A DNA stretch of 64,000 nucleotides. Source: Ampelomyces quisqualis (Eukaryota > Ascomycota > Dothideomycetes > Pleosporales > Phaeosphaeriaceae). Where the stretch lies: positions 1,736,001-1,800,000 of the forward strand of contig JAGTXZ010000019.1 in assembly GCA_018398575.1 (NCBI GenBank), in the 5' to 3' direction. Made by a program: the position numbers and the translations under genes. This document shows, in pieces, positions 1 through 11,296 of the stretch (positions are counted from its first letter, which is position 1; each line of letters begins with the position of its first letter). The notes under the pieces are model-generated. The model made no database searches and was not told the origin of the DNA. It saw only the letters and a list, made by a program, of their open reading frames with translations.

Positions 1-200
1 CTAGTGCACGTGACCCTTTCATTTGAAATCCAACTCGACAAACAAATGGCCGATTGTGAGTGACGGGGATCCGTGTCTGTAGAGCGACATGTACTTATTA
101 ATTCATCAAAACTACGCTATCAACATGCCTCCAACAGCTGCTTGCTTCGCTCTTTGGCCTCAGCCAGCGGCAAGTGAGACTGCAAGTGACCTGACATCGA

Positions 201-2465
201 TTACTCCGTTAACACCAGAGCATTCTGGAGTGCACTGTCAACATGCTTGCGCCTGAAGCCGGGCGCCCGACCTAGACAAACAACATGCTTGATAAGCTCT
301 GTAGCAATTGTCAGCTCCACGTCCAAAAATCAAGCAAGCAGGCCAGCAACTCACCATCAATCAGCTTGCTCACCTCCACCCGCGCGACTTTCTTTTTCTT
401 CTGCATTGACACCAGTTCAACGTCACCCATGATATCGAGGCCGAAGACATCAAAGGCAGTGTCCGACGAGAACCCGTAATCGTAGCCAGGAGCGAGGTCC
501 AGCCCCAGCGTCTGGTCAACCGACAGATCGATGTTATTAGAGTTGAAAGCAGGCGAGTCGAAAGACATGTCGAGACCGAACGCTGAATCTGGAAGTGAAT
601 ACGCATTCGTCATGGGTCGCGTAATAGAATCTAACCACACCGTAATATTAGCACGCGCACATCTAATGTCCAAGTTCTGACAAGGAATAAACTCACCACC
701 TTCCGATGAGTTTCCGGACAAACTCTGCGTCAGGCTCCAACTCCCGTCACTCGAGCGCCGCCCAAATTCTGACCCTTCGTCGTCCTCGACCATGCACTCG
801 GCAAACGAACTCTTAGGATCGACTCGAAATCCCCATCGTTCCTCGAGATAGCCCTGCACATCATACGCGTCGAACCACTCGCCCTCAAAGCCTCGTAGAT
901 CCATATTGTGAAGATCTTCGCACCGTTCATCTTCCACATTCTCAATGCGCACCATCTTCTTCTCCAACGGCTCAATTTGTCCAACGGTCCAGTTGTTCTT
1001 CCTGGGCAATATCTTGCCGTTGGTGTCCTTGCGGGGGTAGTGCGTGCCTGCGCCACCAAGTTGTATGAAGGGTGTTTCCCAGAGATCGAGCTCTTCGTTG
1101 ACACCGCAGGATAGAATCAACTTAAAGCGTTCTCGAATTTGATCGAGCGTGAGAAAGGGTAGCGAGAGCTTGAAGACGTGCTTGAGGGCGGACGGACTGG
1201 CATCTACGCTGCTAAGAGCCTGGAAGCCAGTTTCGAGGGTGGCTCGGGTGAGACGGCGGGCGAAGGTTGTCTCGTCGTTGCTGTATGTGAATACTGGGGC
1301 CATGGCCTTGTTGGATAGAGATGGTATTGGGTGTGGTGGTGTGGAAAATCGGGTTACTGGAGGTGTGATGTCTGGCGTTGGGATACGGACGGGAAAGATG
1401 TCGGGGTTCAGAGGTGTGTAGGGGCCAGAGCCTGGTTGCTGGTTGAGAATGTCGACGAAGCCAAACGGGAGTGACCCTCGTGGGTGTGGGGCTGTAGCGG
1501 CGGGTTGATATTGCGAATTGTAATTTTTGAACTGGTCCCAAACCTCCTCGACAGTGAATTGTCGTCTTGGTATTAAGCTGGTGCTCGAAGCCTGTGAAAA
1601 GAATCCATTCATGTTTTGGAAATAATCGTCAGACTGTGTCTCAACTGGGATGGATTGTGTGCCACCTTCGGTTCGATTTGGCATGGCAGAATAACCCCAT
1701 CCAACTTCTATGGCTGGTCTGGAAGGATGATTAGCACATGATACAAATGACAGCAACTTGGCGAAGCTTGGTGAATTTTGACCTTGTGCTGAGAAATCTT
1801 GATATGGCCTCCAAGGGTTCAGGAATGGGGGGGATAGGGACCACTCACGAAGCAGTCATCGGCTCTTGAGCGATACAAGTCGGCTCACCGCCCTGTTCAA
1901 TGCCCTCACCATCCTCATCTCCAGCCTCCAAATCACTAGCAGTCTTCGCCAATGATGTGAAGGTCTCGGTAGCATGCTTGAGCTCCCTAGCAAGACCTGT
2001 ATTCAGTTGCAACAAGCCCGATTTGAGTGCCGAGTCATTGAAATGCAAGAAAGTCTTATTCATCTGCTCGATGATGGAATGCAATTGAAAGCCCTGCTGC
2101 TTGAGTGACGAGATGGTGGTCTCTTTTCTTTGACGATAGGCTCTTTGCGCGAGGCGAATCTGTGTTCTTCGTCTCTATGATCTTGTCAGCTTCAGCGGGT
2201 ATAGTACGGGGTAGACAATGCTGCATGCACATCCACACAGTGCACCTCGCAAGCAAAGCGTATAACATGATTCCCTAGATTTCCTCCCAATCTCACTCAT
2301 CCAGAACGTAGAGCCACTTACATCCGCTGCTGTAGCGTCTGTTGTATCGACCCTTGGCCTTCCTCTCGCCTTTTTTCCCCCCTTACCCCCATCCTCCGCA
2401 CTGTTACTGGTGCGCGATCTCTTCCTCTGACGTTTCTGTTCACTCTCAGACTCTGAACTCGTCAT
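201..2465 (-). CDS. bZIP transcription factor, five exons
   Basis: Predicted nuclear DNA-binding regulator of 621 aa. Model: complement(join(201..298,355..630,697..1718,1849..2174,2322..2465)); all junctions are GT..AG and keep frame. Exon 1 is acidic then basic (KKARGRPR). Exon 2 opens at residue 49 with the basic region RRTQIRLAQRAYRQRKE, the N-x-A-Q-x-x-x-R-type bZIP signature (RLAQRAYR here), followed by a weak leucine-zipper-like helix. The long third exon holds a low-complexity Pro/Thr linker and a conserved-looking fungal region. Exon 5, too short for ordinary ORF calling, gives a C-terminus with CLGRAPGFRRKHVDSAL, which I recall as a common ending of this fungal bZIP group; that supports the last splice. 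Target genes cannot be told. The 147- and 130-bp introns are long for this genome, so those two junctions are the least certain. Confidence 0.85.
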
Positions 2466-3449
2466 GTCGTGTTGTCGTCGAGACCTCTAATATCTGTAGT
2501 AGGAGAGGACCATGGGAATCGGCCCGAAACGCGAAGGAGGAGTAACACCCCTTTAGGACGCCCCGCCAACAACCAACGCCTGCGTGCAAAGAAAAGCGAT
2601 TTTCTTCCCACTGCGTTGCAAGGAGACAAATGTCGCTGTGAGATGGACAATACTTGGAAACAAGAGAAGCCGATGGACAGTTTCCAAGGCTCAAATGACG
2701 CAATGCTGGAATATTACAGTAAAATGTCGTTGTACTCTCACAGATTCAGCGTGCCAGCTCAGACACAATATTATTACAAGGTGGTCTCGGTCTCGGTCTC
2801 GGCTCAGCACATTTAGTTGCGGGGATAGCCCATCCCGCCATTATAAATGGAGGAACCCAAACGTACACGCCCTTCCGCCGAAGCCGCGACTGGTATGGGC
2901 GACTTACACTAGTGAAGGCTCATGTGCTGCGTTCGGGATGGGCTGCTTTTGGTCTGGGTCCGCGACCGTTGAGCAGATTAGTGCTTAGAATTCGTTGTGA
3001 AGCGCGTCGAGTAGATAGAATTCGAAACGACATATTCTGTACGCGCGGACATGCAACATATGTTCTTCGTGGTGGTGTTGCGCATAGCAAATGCGGGCGC
3101 GGGACAATAACCAGCTTACTCCGGAGTACCACCGGACATGATCAGTAAACACAAATTGACAGCCCTCGGCAAAGCATCACGTGGCAAGATTGTACCATTC
3201 AATGTTTTCGCCAGGTTCAGCACGCCCACTAACTTGATGCCGAAAGCGCGTCGCTGACATACGTGGCCGTGGACGAGGGCACATTTGCGCAGCATCATAC
3301 TGACAGCGTGAAGCACGAGTAGGTATACTGACTACTGAAAGAGCGATCAGGTACACCGGGCCCACCCTACCCGCGAGCAATTCCACCTGCCGATCCCGCA
3401 TGCATGCATGTACTGTGGTCTCATGGCACCATAGGAACAACTTCCATTG
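2466..3449. other. gene-free interval
   Basis: Upstream of the bZIP gene and downstream of the lipase gene. No ORF here resembles a protein. The only structure seen is three copies of TCTCGG at 2785-2802. It presumably holds the bZIP promoter and the lipase 3' UTR. Confidence 0.5.
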
Positions 3450-5877
3450 CTACTGGGGTCCATCTCTGAGTGTGGGAAGCATGCCAAGCCATGTACCTGG
3501 TGGCACATCGTTCGATGCATCCCCTACTGTAGCGGCCGATACATTAGTTTGCCCGGGCGCCGTTGTGCGTTCGCAACTTCTGTCCAGTAATGTAATCGAA
3601 GAGGCATCTTGATAGCTCTGCAGCGTGGCTTCATCGCTTCGTAAAGCCGCCTTTTCTTCACTTGCATCTGGTCGACGTTCTTCATCAGCTAACATCAGCG
3701 ATGTGGCCTCACCGTCTGTTGTACCGTCACTATCCACACCGTGCGAGTCTCGCGTCGCATTTACAGCATCTCCTGGATGCCCGCTCAACGCAGCTTGTTC
3801 GTCGATGCGCTCTTCGCCACGACCCTCCTCATTTATCCACTTCTCAAGCTGCTCTTCAGTGGGCTTGAAGTGAGCCCAAACTTCGTCCGATATGGTGTAC
3901 CCAGCACCCATGCCACCTTTGACTTCTCTCTTCGCTTTTCTCTGCACGCCTGCAAACATACGTTTTTTGAACTCGTGGTCCACACGCAACCTTGCAGCTA
4001 TCCACTGGTCGTCAGGACGATGCTCATCCGGCATTTCCTTCAACAATTCTGTGCGCAATATCGACTCATCGGTCATGCAACGATCTATCATGGATTTACC
4101 ACCGCCGTAGCTTGGCGTCACGAGGCGGAGGAACTCAAGACTTGCACTTTGACGATGTTAGCACGTACTTGCAGCATCTTGACCTGAGACGGCAACTCAC
4201 GAGATGTTAAGGTCAATAGCACGATTTGGATGGACAGTAGCCTTGAGGAAAAAGGACACGATATGTCTGTACAGGATGGAAAAGTCAGACTGCGAAATGT
4301 GAACCGATCCTCTGACCGTGAGAAGGTAGGCTGGTGAGCCAGTTTCGCTAGCTTCTTCCATGAGAGAATGTACGGCATCGAAATTTGATTGCCAGTACAT
4401 GAATGCTTCAGAGTTGATACCAAGAATGGGCAGGTGTATGCGATGTTTTGGATCCTCCGCCGGCGGTTTGATGGGTGCTCTGTCAGGATCGTTATTATCC
4501 ATGAGTTGAAATTGACTGCTTGCTTGGGCAGTACTGACCCCCAGATATCGTAGATGATGCCAGCTTGCACGTTTGTGAACCGGTCAGTGTGCCTGAGGAC
4601 TTCTACTACCGTTGCAGCGCCGAAAGAATGTCCAGCCATTATCATCTTGTCCACATGGAAGCGATTCTTCCAATGCGCCCAACTCACGCCTTTCAGTCCC
4701 CTCGACGTACCACCAACGTAGCCTTCGCCGCGCAGATTGTCTCGCTCAATTTGGTCCCCGTCACCAGCGGCTATTATCTTCAAAACGCGGTATGCTTCTT
4801 CCAATTCGCAGAGTCGCAACTCAATCTGAGCGTTGCGAAGTTCTCGGTCGACGCCTTGCTCATTGTTCGGTGCCGTGTCCCGGGGATTATCTTTAGGGAA
4901 AATGTAGTCCTTCACAAGTCAGTTGAGCTCTGCCTGGTCCTTGAGTCCCGGGTAAATCGACATACAATATGGTGATAGCCCTTTGCTAGTTCTTCGTCAG
5001 TATGATCGAGATTCTTCCATTTTCCAGCTTCTTTGTCGCCGTCTGGGTCAACGTCGCATGCTTCCTGTCCCGCTTTCGATCCTCCGTGCTTATCTTTTTT
5101 ACCTTTCGTTCGCTTGTTGTGATTGACGAATGTCCGGGCACAGCTTCCATCTCTGTGCTCTACGGCACATACTACAAAGCCGTAGCTGGCGAACTCGGTG
5201 CACAAGGTACTGTATGCAGTTCTTGATCCCCCCAATCCGTGGCTGAACATCAAGAGGGGAAATATAGGATCCCTATCGACTCCCACCGGCGGTGGCCCCT
5301 GCTCGTTCTTGACTTTGTAGCCATGTTTCTTCGAATTGCCTTCCGGTGGCCAATGTGTAGCTGGTGGAGTGTTGCGGAAGGCTCTGAGCTTGGTCAGCAT
5401 GGTCGTCGCTCCGGTCCAAGCGACACCCGTCCATTCAGGTATGCCAGCGAATTTCGCATAACCCTTTGCCGTTTCCTTCCTCGGCCGTGGAGCCCAGGTT
5501 TCTCGACTCCATTTCTTCTCGCCGTTGGGCGCGGGTCCAGATCCACTGCCGAACGCTGCAGGATAGTACAAAGTGAAGAGGACAGTCTCCAGTTGAATTA
5601 GATGCCTGCCATCCCTTGTGATGTGTGATATGGTGTGCGGATTTTCGGCTGGAACCTCGATTTCCATGCTTCCAACAGAGTATGGGCCTGATGCTGGAGG
5701 TAAAGTGCTCATAGGGAATGGGAGATGATCGCGAAGGGAGCTCGGTGGTCGAGATCGAGGTTTCTTCGCGTGAGGCACTTCGCCGGTGGATTGCCTCCCG
5801 ACGACGCTGTTGCGACGTTCATCGTTCTGGTGGTCGGTGCCAGTGATGCGAGTGGTCTGTCTCTTGAGATAAGACAT
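3450..5877 (-). CDS. PAF-acetylhydrolase-family lipase/esterase
   Basis: Predicted serine hydrolase of 750 aa that would cleave short or oxidised sn-2 acyl groups from phospholipids, like intracellular PAF-acetylhydrolase. Model: complement(join(3450..4140,4201..4479,4539..4909,4966..5877)), introns 56-60 bp, all phases consistent. Catalytic triad by motif: Ser399 in GHSFGAA, Asp425 in YDIWG, His488 in SVHISQSDF. The oxyanion region FSHGLGGSRTAYS lies earlier, in exon 1. No signal peptide; the N-terminus is basic and disordered, suggesting a cytosolic enzyme. The C-terminal ~190 residues after the hydrolase fold are acidic and low-complexity. Splicing of exon 2 to exon 3 rebuilds the DIWG-A-PIKPP stretch around the catalytic Asp, which supports that junction. 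Substrate is inferred from family only. Confidence 0.9.
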
Positions 5878-6593
5878 GATTGACGATGCAAATATAAAAG
5901 GAGCTAAAGCGAGGGTATCGTAGAATGAAAGTTATGTACAGAGCATTTACAGGAGCGACATGTAAGCCGCGTTACGCTGAGGGTTGCGTGCAAGCGTAGG
6001 TGGCAGGACAAAGGGGGGTTGAGGGCGCAGACTGGAGGGTTCACCTTGTTCGAGCGGCCACCTTATCACGTAGAACAGCTTCGTGCATCGTAGCGGCGAC
6101 AATATGATTATACGGGTTCTCCGGAAACGCCATGTTAGTTTGCATGTAGTGTGTTGTTGGAGAACGCGATGATGTCACAGATTATTTGCCGAAATTTAGC
6201 CGAAGTCTCAAGGCTCATCAAATCTACGAAGTAGAATGCTTGCCTCGCCGCATTGTGCGCGCTATCAAGGTCGGGGTCGTTTTGAATGGTTTCATCGCAT
6301 GTTTCTTTTGCTGCAGCCAGTTTGCATCTACCGCGAGAGGTGATTGACACCGCGTATGGTCCATTGCCGCATGCCTTGCAGCTTTGCTGCCATGTTGGGA
6401 CATGTACAAGTCTCGCTTTGTGTCTCAGGCGTGTATGGTCGTTTTGCAAATTCCTTGCAGCAATGTGTTGCATGTCGGTCGAATGCATTTATCTCTGCTC
6501 GACCACATAGCAGAATCGATACCTCGAGTCTTCCATTGGCGTGGAGGTCGTGACTGGCCATGGCGAAATTTCTTCTTAGAAGTTGTTATTCGC
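5878..6593. other. gene-free interval
   Basis: Between the lipase start and the SLX9 stop. A 117-codon minus-strand ORF (6135-6488) has no recognisable domain and I do not call it. Probably promoter of the lipase gene plus SLX9 3' UTR. Confidence 0.45.
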
Positions 6594-7165
6594 TCAGGTC
6601 GCGCTTTGCGTCTTTACAAACTCCGGCTTGACTTCCATCGTATTCTGAACGTGATTCTTCAAAGCGGCCCAGCGATCCTGTATCGCTCTTCCTTGTGTGG
6701 TGCTCGCAAGCTGTACCAAATTCTGATTGAACCGTTCCTTCTCCTGCTTCTCAAGCTTCTCCTTCCTCTTCATAGCTCCCGGACGGCTCTTCAAGCTCTT
6801 GCGTTGGACTTTGGCCTGGCTTGTTTCGACCTTGCCGTCAGCATCGGCATCATCAAGGCCTGAGAGCGCATCTGCCAATGATTCAAGGTTGGCGACAAGC
6901 TTCTTGTTGGGCCTTCGGCGCTTTTGGGACTTGAAAGAGGACTTCTCGATCTTGGAGACGAATGAAGAGTGCTTGATCTTTTGTTTGTCCTTCTTGGATG
7001 CAGGAAACAAGCTGTCATCGGGTGCCTCGGGCTGAGGGAGGGTGGCTGCGGGTCGGGCAGCACGCGCCAACTTCGCGCGTGTGGTTGTGCGCTTCTTGAT
7101 CGGAGCCTATGCAAGTCAGCGTCTTCGGTTCCAAAACAATGTGAGGTGTAGAGGGTACATACCAT
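6594..7165 (-). CDS. SLX9: Ribosome biogenesis protein SLX9
   Basis: Nucleolar factor of the SLX9 family, needed for 18S pre-rRNA processing at ITS1 and small-subunit export in yeast. 171 aa. Model: complement(join(6594..7106,7163..7165)). Exon 1 is only the ATG, followed at once by GTATGT; the 56-bp intron ends in TTGCATAG and exon 2 starts APIKKRTTTRAK. This restores the M-A-P-I-K-K start typical of the family. Features: very basic N-terminus, KHSSFVSKI motif near residue 48, basic central segment SQKRRRPNKK, and a conserved C-terminal helix around QNLVQL and RWAALKNHVQ. Without the split start codon the protein would begin inside exon 2 and lose its conserved first residues. Confidence 0.9.
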
Positions 7166-8353
7166 GACTGCGCACTTGGGTAGGTGACACGGTTCAATGC
7201 TCCTGATGCCCGGGTTTGTGAGCGTTGGCTAAAAACCCCCGCTATCGATAAGCTAGTGTGATGCATATACTCCGTAGCGTGGATACCCTACCCTCCCGTT
7301 GTGCCACCTTCACTCCTGTACACGTCGTCAGGACTCAGAACTGACACATGTCTGAGACTCACTTTGGATGTGCTTCGAGCCCCTGCAAGGACTTTGAGCA
7401 CAGTGTGGTCCAACATCGAAATACTGTGATGCAGAGCCTCCTCCATCTAGGAACGGTTCCAATGCCGACACCACAAGCTCTTTCGTAACATGTTTCGTAA
7501 GATCCCGAGTCGCCTCAACGGCTTTCCTTCTCACGCCCCATCAGAGCCGGAGCAAATATTTCATTCTCTAGAGGGTCGTATAGGTCCAACTGGGCTTCGC
7601 GTTATCGGAGCATAACTCGCCGTCGTAGCCACTCACCACCAACACCGGACTTCGCTTACCACGGCACGTACCTCGTCGAGCTCTAGTGGCCGGGAACTCA
7701 ACAACGGAGATGTCTAGTCAAGCTTTTGCTTTTCGTCCATATCGTCTTTCGTTTCAGAAAAGCATACAGCCGCACCCATTGACAAGGTCATGAAAGACCG
7801 GCCATAACGAACACAGAACAGGCCATGACGTGGATGAAGCATATTTCCTTGATTACTCTAAATATGAATGCCAGGACATGGCCGGATATAGTGGTCACGC
7901 GTTCCGTACCACCTCCTTGCACCACCGTGGCGCTGCCTGGCATCCCAACACTCTGGAATACGTTCAGCTTTACGATAGTCCTACAATCTAGAACCATTCA
8001 TGCGTACTACGGACCTGCATCTCCTTGCGCTCTTTTCGGACATCTTCTCCTGTGATTTGCTCGTGCTGCTCGTTCCTACTTCCGCTGCTATTTCGGTCTG
8101 CTTCAATCGAGATGTGGCGAGTCGGGAGTTTGAATTGCCATCCCTTGAATGCAAACGCAGGGACACGATGGTCTGACGACCCCGGAATTTGTAAGAGTCT
8201 TACGAGTATGCATTCACATCCGTCTGATAGCAAAGACATTTGGCCTACTGGCCCATTCAACAATTCTTCTATCGTCAATGTCCATTTCAATACACCTTTA
8301 ATCAAAACTCATGTCGATGTAATTTCCGCATGCGAGGGCTGCCAAAGACGACA
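7166..8353. other. gene-free interval
   Basis: About 1.2 kb between the divergent starts of SLX9 (minus) and the SAT4-like gene (plus). Several 60-105 codon ORFs on both strands show no domain. Likely the two promoters; no clear motif noted. Confidence 0.45.
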
Positions 8354-9752
8354 ATGTGTAATTCGACACCCCAACATGCCAATGCGCTCATTACCTCTCA
8401 AAACCACGGTATCATTCTGGTAATTGTAGCTTGGTTTCTCGCATGCCTTTTAGTAGGTCATTCATCTGCTCTCTGCTGCTTTATAGTGCTGACAAAATAC
8501 TCAAGGCACTATGCACCGCAGTGAGGATAATAAGTCATTGGCGGTCACGACGACTTCGTCATCTAGCACTTTCAGACGATGCAATCATAGTCGCGGCTTC
8601 GCTATGCAGCTTGGGTGCAACGATTGTCATCACAACAGCAGTGGACTCAGGTCTCGGCAAGAGGGACTGTCTGTTGAGCTCGAGCGACATCGACCAGATT
8701 CAGATCAAAGTCTTCGCTTCGACTATACTATTCGTGTTCGCTCTGAGCATCTCCAAGTGTTCTATGATCCTATTCCTTCATAGAGCAGCGGAAACTCTAA
8801 TGCAACGGCTCGGAGTCATTCTTGTAGGGGTTGTAGTTCTGACGTGGACACTCGCTGTAATGACTGGTATCGTGTTTGAGTGTGAGATGCCACGACCGTG
8901 GGACATCTGGGCAGGGAGATGTATCCCGATGGTATGTTTGTGCCTTACTACATCGTGACATGATGAAATTGACCTGTCATCAGGTACCTTTTTGGATCAC
9001 AGCAACGGTGGTCGATATCATCGTCGATGTAGCTTTGATCGCTCTTTCTTTCCACACGGTGTGGACATTGGAGCTAGGTTACCGCCAGAAGACACTAGCG
9101 ACGTTGATATTCTGTTTGCGCATCCTGTAAGCTCAGTCCACCTGCTGATGACGCAGAGCAATCAAACTAACATGGCTCCAGGCTCATAGCAGCGTCAGTT
9201 CTTCGTCTCATATATCTCCAACACGCCTTCTCCTCTATCGACGACGCGACATTTAAATACATACCCTATGCCATCATCACGCAAAGCCAATCCACTATTT
9301 GCGTGATCCTCTCATGCACTCTAACTCTCCAACCCCTCGTAAATATCCTGCACGCCGCGCGCTGCAAACCCTCTCCTAGGCCAGGCCGCCATTCCGAGCA
9401 CAGGTCCGGCAACACCATCGGTGGCAAACCCTACGAATCTTACGAATCTTTGGGTTCAAAGTCATACCTCGTGCATGAGCCACTACACACCATACAAAGA
9501 GCCATGTTTACTCCCACATCAAACGCTGCATCGCATCGAGATATCATCTTGCCAGAGATATCGCTACCGCAGCAAAGATACGCCAAAGCACCACCTCGAC
9601 CGCCGCCACCAAGCGATGCAGAACGTCCCGATCTGAGCATGTTCCACAAGATAACGTGTTTGAGGGAACCACCGGCAGTGACTAAGGTGGACACGAGGAA
9701 AGGAGAGACAGTGGGTACGAAGAAGAGTGTGACGGAGAGCGGGTTGATCTGA
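8354..9752 (+). CDS. SAT4/PTH11-like seven-helix membrane protein (fungal rhodopsin domain)
   Basis: Integral membrane protein of 412 aa in the fungal-specific group of SAT4/PTH11-like putative receptors; ligands are generally unknown. Model: join(8354..8452,8506..8931,8984..9126,9182..9752), introns 52-55 bp. Helix 1 (IILVIVAWFLACLL) is joined to ALCTAVRIISHW by a 53-bp intron with a CTGAC branch site; this is the only junction I found that gives the family's TM1-to-loop spacing. The typical ALSDDAIIVAA segment follows, then SGLGKR, and helices through exons 3 and 4. The C-terminal tail (~110 residues, after QPLVNILHAAR) is hydrophilic with a PPRPPPP run, as expected for a cytoplasmic tail. 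The start ATG at 8354 gives a short extracellular N-terminus, normal for the family. Confidence 0.85.
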
Positions 9753-10124
9753 ACCAATAGCCTCCTAGGTGAGAATGGTACGGTGGAAAATTCCAGATTA
9801 ATACTTGCACTCATTACAATAGCGTATATTGACATTGAACTTGGTATGGTACTTCTATTCTCAAGCGTAATGTTACTGCCGTTCGCGTCATGCACTGTCT
9901 CCAGAATGCGATGAATTGAACGCCGAAGAAGCCTAACCTGCCTTGATACTGTTGAATGGGTGTAAAAGGTGATATATCCGCCAAAATCCATTAATGAAAA
10001 CATGTTGAATCTCATCTTTGAGAACATTGATTTGGTCTAGTTTGGTGGGTCCCGGTTACAATTGGTCGTACCCGAGCACGCTTTCCCAGCTCCTGTTTCC
10101 CCAATCGTCCCGTGTGTCGATATG
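9753..10124. other. gene-free interval
   Basis: Convergent 3' ends of two genes. The minus-strand ORF 9440-10027 overlaps the SAT4-like gene antisense and has no domain. Nothing else seen. Confidence 0.45.
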
Positions 10125-10655
10125 TTATAGAAATCGCCATTCGCTTATCTTGTCTCGGAATTCACACAATTTTGCGTAGTCTGCTTCCTCATTTCCCGCG
10201 ACTTTTACAGCTTTCCGCACCCTTAACTCCCTTTTCACGTGTCTCATGATCATGCTAATGGTTGGGTCTGCTGCGACGGTCTCCCTTATATGATCGATCG
10301 CCTTTGAGGAAATATCGTCTGAGTTACTTGGCCTACATGGTCGATCTTTCGGGTGTATGACACCATTTGCTGAGTTCTCTTCATCTGGATAGGGATACTT
10401 TGCGAGGAAGTTCTCAACCTTCTCCATATCGTGTCCTTGGTAGAATTCCTCATCATCTGTGCCCTCCAGTTCCGAAGTTTCGTCCTGTATGTCACTGTAG
10501 TCGTCGTAGTCGTCGTAGCCGTAGTCGTCGTATACGTAGTCGCATTCGTCGTAGTCGCTGCCACCTGACTTTGGGAAGACTTTGCGGTGCGCAAGCACAT
10601 TGTTTGCGGCAAGGCTATGCACAGTGAGTTTGGAAGGGAGCATGCATTTCCCCAT
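10125..10655 (-). CDS. Hypothetical acidic protein with Asp/Tyr-rich repeat
   Basis: 176-aa ORF with an ATG start; no recognised family. Residues 34-53 are almost entirely Asp and Tyr (DYDDYGYDDYDDY pattern), encoded by an imperfect trinucleotide-type repeat at about 10,495-10,560. Residues 60-100 remain strongly acidic, and the C-terminal third has a mixed-charge helix (MIMRHVKRELRVRKAVKV) that looks structured. No signal peptide or membrane helix. The acidic, repeat-grown segment could vary in length between strains. Whether it is translated is uncertain; composition and uninterrupted length are the only support. Confidence 0.5.
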   Translation of the reverse strand: MGKCMLPSKLTVHSLAANNVLAHRKVFPKSGGSDYDECDYVYDDYGYDDYDDYSDIQDETSELEGTDDEEFYQGHDMEKVENFLAKYPYPDEENSANGVIHPKDRPCRPSNSDDISSKAIDHIRETVAADPTISMIMRHVKRELRVRKAVKVAGNEEADYAKLCEFRDKISEWRFL

Positions 10656-11296
10656 GTGTGAAGTGCTAAAGGAGCATAATCACACCGCGATGAATCCATA
10701 CCTCACCATGAGATTACATCCTCAGCATAATGTGGAATTTTGTAGTTTACGCTGCTCAAATCGTGGGCGTGTCGCATTCTGTTCAAGGCTCGTCGTGGTC
10801 GTGCAGATCTTGTGAGGTTTTGGTGGCTGAAAAGGGTTGAAGGGAGCGATTGACCGTACGAACGGTGGAGCGTGAATTATCGCACTAGAAAAAGTCACCT
10901 GACCTCGCGTCGACCAAGGGGAAATGTGACGGTACGACGCGGGGTAATGAGCGATTTGTCGCGGTTGACCCATGCCTCGAAACCGGCTCGGAGTACGGAC
11001 TCCGGAGTATATGAGGCGATGTCCTCTCCTTCCACGTTCAATCTCGGCTCATCATCGCTCAGTACATACAGCACACCTCTAGCGGAGCACCTTACGCGAC
11101 GACACCGTTGAGCCCGCCAAAACTCATATCCTGCTGCAAAACGGATCTGCATAACATCATCCCGCTGTGCCACGCGTTTTTCGCGCTAGAACGCACGTTG
11201 CTCGACACTTCTGAAATCTGACACTTGGTTGCTCCCTCAGAATCCCTGGGGACTTCCATGTTGCGTTGCTGAGATACAATCGTTGATGCAACAACC
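10656..11296. other. gene-free interval
   Basis: Divergent interval between the acidic protein (minus) and the XPG-family nuclease (plus). Small ORFs on both strands (e.g. 10895-11173) lack domains. Likely promoter DNA. Confidence 0.45.

Noticed and set aside
6135..6488. 117-codon minus-strand ORF with several Cys
   Set aside because: No recognisable pattern, and several overlapping ORFs of similar length occur in other frames.
9440..10027. 195-codon minus-strand ORF
   Set aside because: Antisense to the 3' part of the SAT4-like gene; no domain or signal peptide.
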